A stretch of 7,530 nt of DNA from an uncultured Methylococcaceae bacterium (GTDB lineage: Bacteria > Pseudomonadota > Gammaproteobacteria > Methylococcales > Methylomonadaceae). The stretch covers positions 1 to 7,530 of the forward strand of contig CAIQND010000041.1 of NCBI GenBank assembly GCA_903873045.1. The letters are read 5' to 3'. This document shows, piece after piece, positions 5,788-7,530 of the stretch (its first letter is position 1; the number at the start of each line of letters is the position of its first letter). The notes beneath the pieces are model-generated. The model was not told the DNA's origin. It searched no databases and saw only the letters and a program-made list of their open reading frames with translations. The translations under genes and the position numbers were made by a program.

Positions 5788-5961
5788 AGTATTCGTGGAA
5801 TGGGCTAACGATTACCGGCATTACCTGTATCTGCATCAGGAACTGAATACAAACAAATGAACAGCATCAACATTCAGCTGCTGCTAACCCGTTAATAGGA
5901 CTTCCTTAAAATTCATCTACGTTATACACTTACGACCAACATCCTGATTAATTCTATTCCT

Positions 5962-6426
5962 ATGAAAAAAAACCTGACCTATTGCTCATTATTGCTTGCT
6001 TTGCTTACACCTTCTGCCCATTCTGAAGAAATTGGCTGCATTACCACAACCTGGAAACTGATCGGTTCAAACCATAAAGTCTGCGTACAAGCCTTTGATG
6101 ACCCCAAAGTGCAAGGCGTCGCTTGTCATATCAGCCAAGCCAAAACCGGTGGAATTGCCGGCACTTTTGGCGTTGCTGAAGACCCTTCGCAATTTTCGAT
6201 TGCCTGCCGTCAGGTCGGCCCCATTATTATCAGCGGAAAATTGCCGCAAGAAGAAACCGCTTTTACCGAAGATACTTCGCTATTTTTTAAAGAAACCAAA
6301 GTCACTCGATTATTTGACGCGAAACGTAACACCTTGGTTTATGTTGCCATTAGTCGAAAATTGATTGAAGGTGCGCCTGCCAACAGTATTTCTACCGTTC
6401 CGATTATGCCGTGGAATGGAAAATAA
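5962..6426 (+). CDS. creA: CreA-family periplasmic protein
   Basis: A 154-aa protein close in length and sequence to Escherichia coli CreA (157 aa), a small exported protein of unknown molecular role. Residues 1-21 are a signal peptide with an A-H-S cleavage site, after which the mature protein starts EEIG as in E. coli. Recognisable family stretches are AFDDPKVQGVAC, AKTGGIAGTFGVAED, the DAKRNTLVYVA segment and the C-terminal STVPIMPW. Three cysteines remain in the first part of the mature chain (in EEIGC, KVCV and VACH), and a fourth follows at IACR, so disulfides are possible. The creB, creC and creD genes are not adjacent, so this is a stand-alone copy. No strong Shine-Dalgarno is visible; TATACA at 5923-5928 is a possible -10. 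Confidence 0.92.
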   Translation: MKKNLTYCSLLLALLTPSAHSEEIGCITTTWKLIGSNHKVCVQAFDDPKVQGVACHISQAKTGGIAGTFGVAEDPSQFSIACRQVGPIIISGKLPQEETAFTEDTSLFFKETKVTRLFDAKRNTLVYVAISRKLIEGAPANSISTVPIMPWNGK

Positions 6427-6512
6427 ATAACCGCTCTTGGCGTGTCTGATTTCACACATTACCCCCATAGGTATCTAAACAATTTTACTCATAACAAAAC
6501 AATGAGTTACGG

Positions 6513-6640
6513 CAGGGCTTAGCTCCCTCTCCTGTTGGAGAGGGTTGGGTTGGGGTGAGGAGAATAAAATCAAGCCCTACATTACCCTCATCTCAACCTG
6601 AAACCCTCGCATTGCTCTCCCTTTGGAGAAAGAGCAGTAG
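6513..6640. repeat. Composite palindromic intergenic repeat between creA and hemG
   Basis: CCCTCTCC (6525-6532) and GGAGAGGG (6537-6544) form a perfect 8-bp hairpin with a tgtt loop. AGGGCTT (6514-6520) and AAGCCCT (6572-6578) form an outer stem. A related, inverted unit follows, with TGCTCT (6613-6618) pairing with AGAGCA (6631-6636) around CTCC/GGAG. The two units are roughly mirror images: one reads towards ggggtgagg, the other begins ccctcatctcaacc. This is the general pattern of CCCTCTCC/GGAGAGGG dispersed repeats seen between genes in many proteobacteria. It could act as a bidirectional hairpin terminator or mRNA stabiliser, but has no clear T-tract. Confidence 0.6.
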
Positions 6641-6692
6641 GACTTGTGTAGATCTATGCATTACCCTTAGCAATAACCTGGCGGCGAAACAA

Positions 6693-7226
6693 ATGGCTAA
6701 AATTCTTATTCTTTACTCATCCACCCTCGGGCACACCCAAAATATAGGTGCCCGATTACAACAGGTCATTGAAAAGTCCGGGCATCAGGTAACACTGCTG
6801 TCTATTGATGATGAAGCGCAGTTGGATTTGCACGCGTTTGACAAGATTGTTATCGGTGCCAGCATTCATTATGGCAAGCACAACCCCAAAATTACTGACT
6901 TTATTAACCGTAATCAGTCGCTGCTGGATAGCAAGCCCAATGCCTTTTTTTCAGTAAGTATTGTTGCCAGAAAACCCGAAAAAAACCAACCGGCTACCAA
7001 TCCTTACCTGCGTAAATTTCTCAAACAGATAGCCTGGCACCCAAGAGAGTTAGCTGTATTTGCCGGTAAACTGGAATATCCGAAATACAGCTTTTTCGAT
7101 CGCTCAATGATACGGCTTATCATGTTGATCACCAAAGGGCCGACTGACCCCAAGACTGTCATTGAATATACTGACTGGCAACAGGTTGAAGCGTTTGGTC
7201 AACTTATCGGCACGATGTCTCTTTAA
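6693..7226 (+). CDS. hemG: Menaquinone-dependent protoporphyrinogen IX dehydrogenase
   Basis: A 177-aa flavodoxin-like FMN enzyme that oxidises protoporphyrinogen IX to protoporphyrin IX in haem biosynthesis, passing electrons to the quinone pool at the inner membrane. It is clearly similar to E. coli HemG. The FMN phosphate loop is SSTLGHT (9-15). VIGASIHYGKH follows, and the HemG-specific long insertion begins VARKPEK (91-97). Further family stretches are FAGKLEYPKYSFFDRSMIRLIM and YTDWQQV. I chose the ATG at 6693 because the flavodoxin fold begins at once and GGCGG lies upstream; an in-frame extension from 6555 would translate the intergenic repeat. The stop codon TAA (7224-7226) straddles the left edge of a 103-bp palindromic element: TA is the target duplication and the final A is the first base of the element. 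Without the insertion the frame would run five codons further. Confidence 0.95.
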   Translation: MAKILILYSSTLGHTQNIGARLQQVIEKSGHQVTLLSIDDEAQLDLHAFDKIVIGASIHYGKHNPKITDFINRNQSLLDSKPNAFFSVSIVARKPEKNQPATNPYLRKFLKQIAWHPRELAVFAGKLEYPKYSFFDRSMIRLIMLITKGPTDPKTVIEYTDWQQVEAFGQLIGTMSL

Positions 7227-7330
7227 GGTGATTTCTGGAGAATATTTTACCTATTAAAAGTAGGGTTTTCCCAATCAAGAAAACGATTGGATTCGTCTAA
7301 TGGGTAAGTTCTTTCGCAGAAATAACCTTA
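7224..7330. mobile_element. 103-bp palindromic MITE-like element, copy 2, abutting the hemG stop
   Basis: The element is 7226-7328 with TA at 7224-7225 and 7329-7330, exactly the length of copy 1. Ends AGGTGATTTCTGG and CAGAAATAACCT are inverted repeats, the arms continue to ACCTATTAAA and TCTAATGGGT, and CCAATC/GATTGG forms a central hairpin. By eye it differs from copy 1 at about 11 of 103 positions. It may serve as the hairpin 3' end of the hemG transcript. No coding capacity. Confidence 0.82.
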
Positions 7331-7354
7331 TACCTATCAACCATAAATTAATCT

Positions 7355-7451
7355 CCGTAGAGACGCGATTTATCGCGTCTAAATGATAATCCGTGGGTTT
7401 TCGGATGTTGGGACGCGATAAATAAAGACGCGATAAATCGCGTCTCTACGG
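7355..7451. repeat. Long inverted repeat with 26-nt perfect arms
   Basis: Arms at 7355-7380 and 7426-7451 are perfect reverse complements. Each begins or ends with CCGTAGAGACGCGAT or its complement, and each arm is itself palindromic around AGACGCGAT-tt-ATCGCGTCT. A third partial unit, GGACGCGATAAAT (7411-7422), lies in the 45-nt spacer. From memory, GTAGAGACGCGAT palindromes are a common dispersed repeat in bacterial genomes. No gene is present. Confidence 0.75.
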
Positions 7452-7460
7452 TGACGATAC

Positions 7461-7511
7461 CTGTATATTGCTGCTCATGTGTGGTTAATAGGCTATTCAT
7501 TGTTCATAGTT
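7461..7511. repeat. Flanking direct repeat, right copy
   Basis: It matches 1-33 (ctgtatattg at the start, catagtt at the end) with a few transitions, and carries an extra 18 nt that includes aggctattcattg. The internal near-repeat attcat/gttcat suggests the left copy lost these bases by slippage. It leads directly into element copy 3. Confidence 0.75.
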
Positions 7512-7530
7512 TAAGGCGATTTCCGGAGAA
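7512..7530. mobile_element. 103-bp palindromic element, copy 3, cut by window end
   Basis: TA (7512-7513) is followed by AGGCGATTTCCGGAGAA, which matches the first 17 nt of copies 1 and 2 except for one or two bases. The rest lies beyond the window. Confidence 0.65.

Noticed and set aside
6555..6692. N-terminal extension of hemG
   Set aside because: It would translate the palindromic intergenic repeat, and HemG proteins start at the flavodoxin strand, matching the ATG at 6693.

Overview
The window carries seven protein genes, all on the + strand, from what looks like a gammaproteobacterial chromosome. HemG of the menaquinone-dependent type and a CreA protein close to that of enteric bacteria point to this class. 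The density of short palindromic repeats and the copper-oxidase genes are compatible with a methanotroph-like (Methylococcales) genome, but that narrower placement is a guess.

Layout. (1) 1-366: a 103-bp palindromic, transposase-less insertion element and a leader region with an operator-like inverted repeat. (2) 367-2726: a translationally coupled pair, a membrane-anchored two-domain multicopper oxidase followed by a membrane-anchored blue-copper (cupredoxin) protein. (3) 2727-5787: an accessory stretch of three modules: an unknown A+T-rich membrane protein, an orphan D12-class adenine-N6 DNA methyltransferase, and a DUF433/DUF5615 (PIN-like) toxin-antitoxin pair. The boundaries are marked by copies of one roughly 40-bp palindromic repeat, all in the same orientation and each just after a stop codon (2727, 3994, 5042, and a half copy at 5772). 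(4) 5788-7226: creA (periplasmic protein of unknown role) and hemG (protoporphyrinogen IX oxidation in haem synthesis), separated by another palindromic repeat. (5) 7224-7530: a second complete copy of the 103-bp element, a long inverted repeat, and the start of a third copy.

How the genes work together. The oxidase and cupredoxin probably form one periplasmic copper-redox unit at the inner membrane. The cupredoxin could pass electrons to, or copper into, the oxidase. The toxin and antitoxin form one module. The methyltransferase has no visible restriction partner. creA and hemG look like ordinary chromosomal genes.

The most notable points are: the 103-bp element has TA duplications consistent with Tc1/mariner-IS630-type insertion, and one copy supplies the last base of the hemG stop codon; the repeat-bounded, cassette-like organisation of the accessory genes; a good sigma70-like promoter for the methyltransferase whose -35 box lies inside one of those repeats; and an unknown membrane protein preceded by a cluster of ACACTAG/CTAGTGT half-sites.
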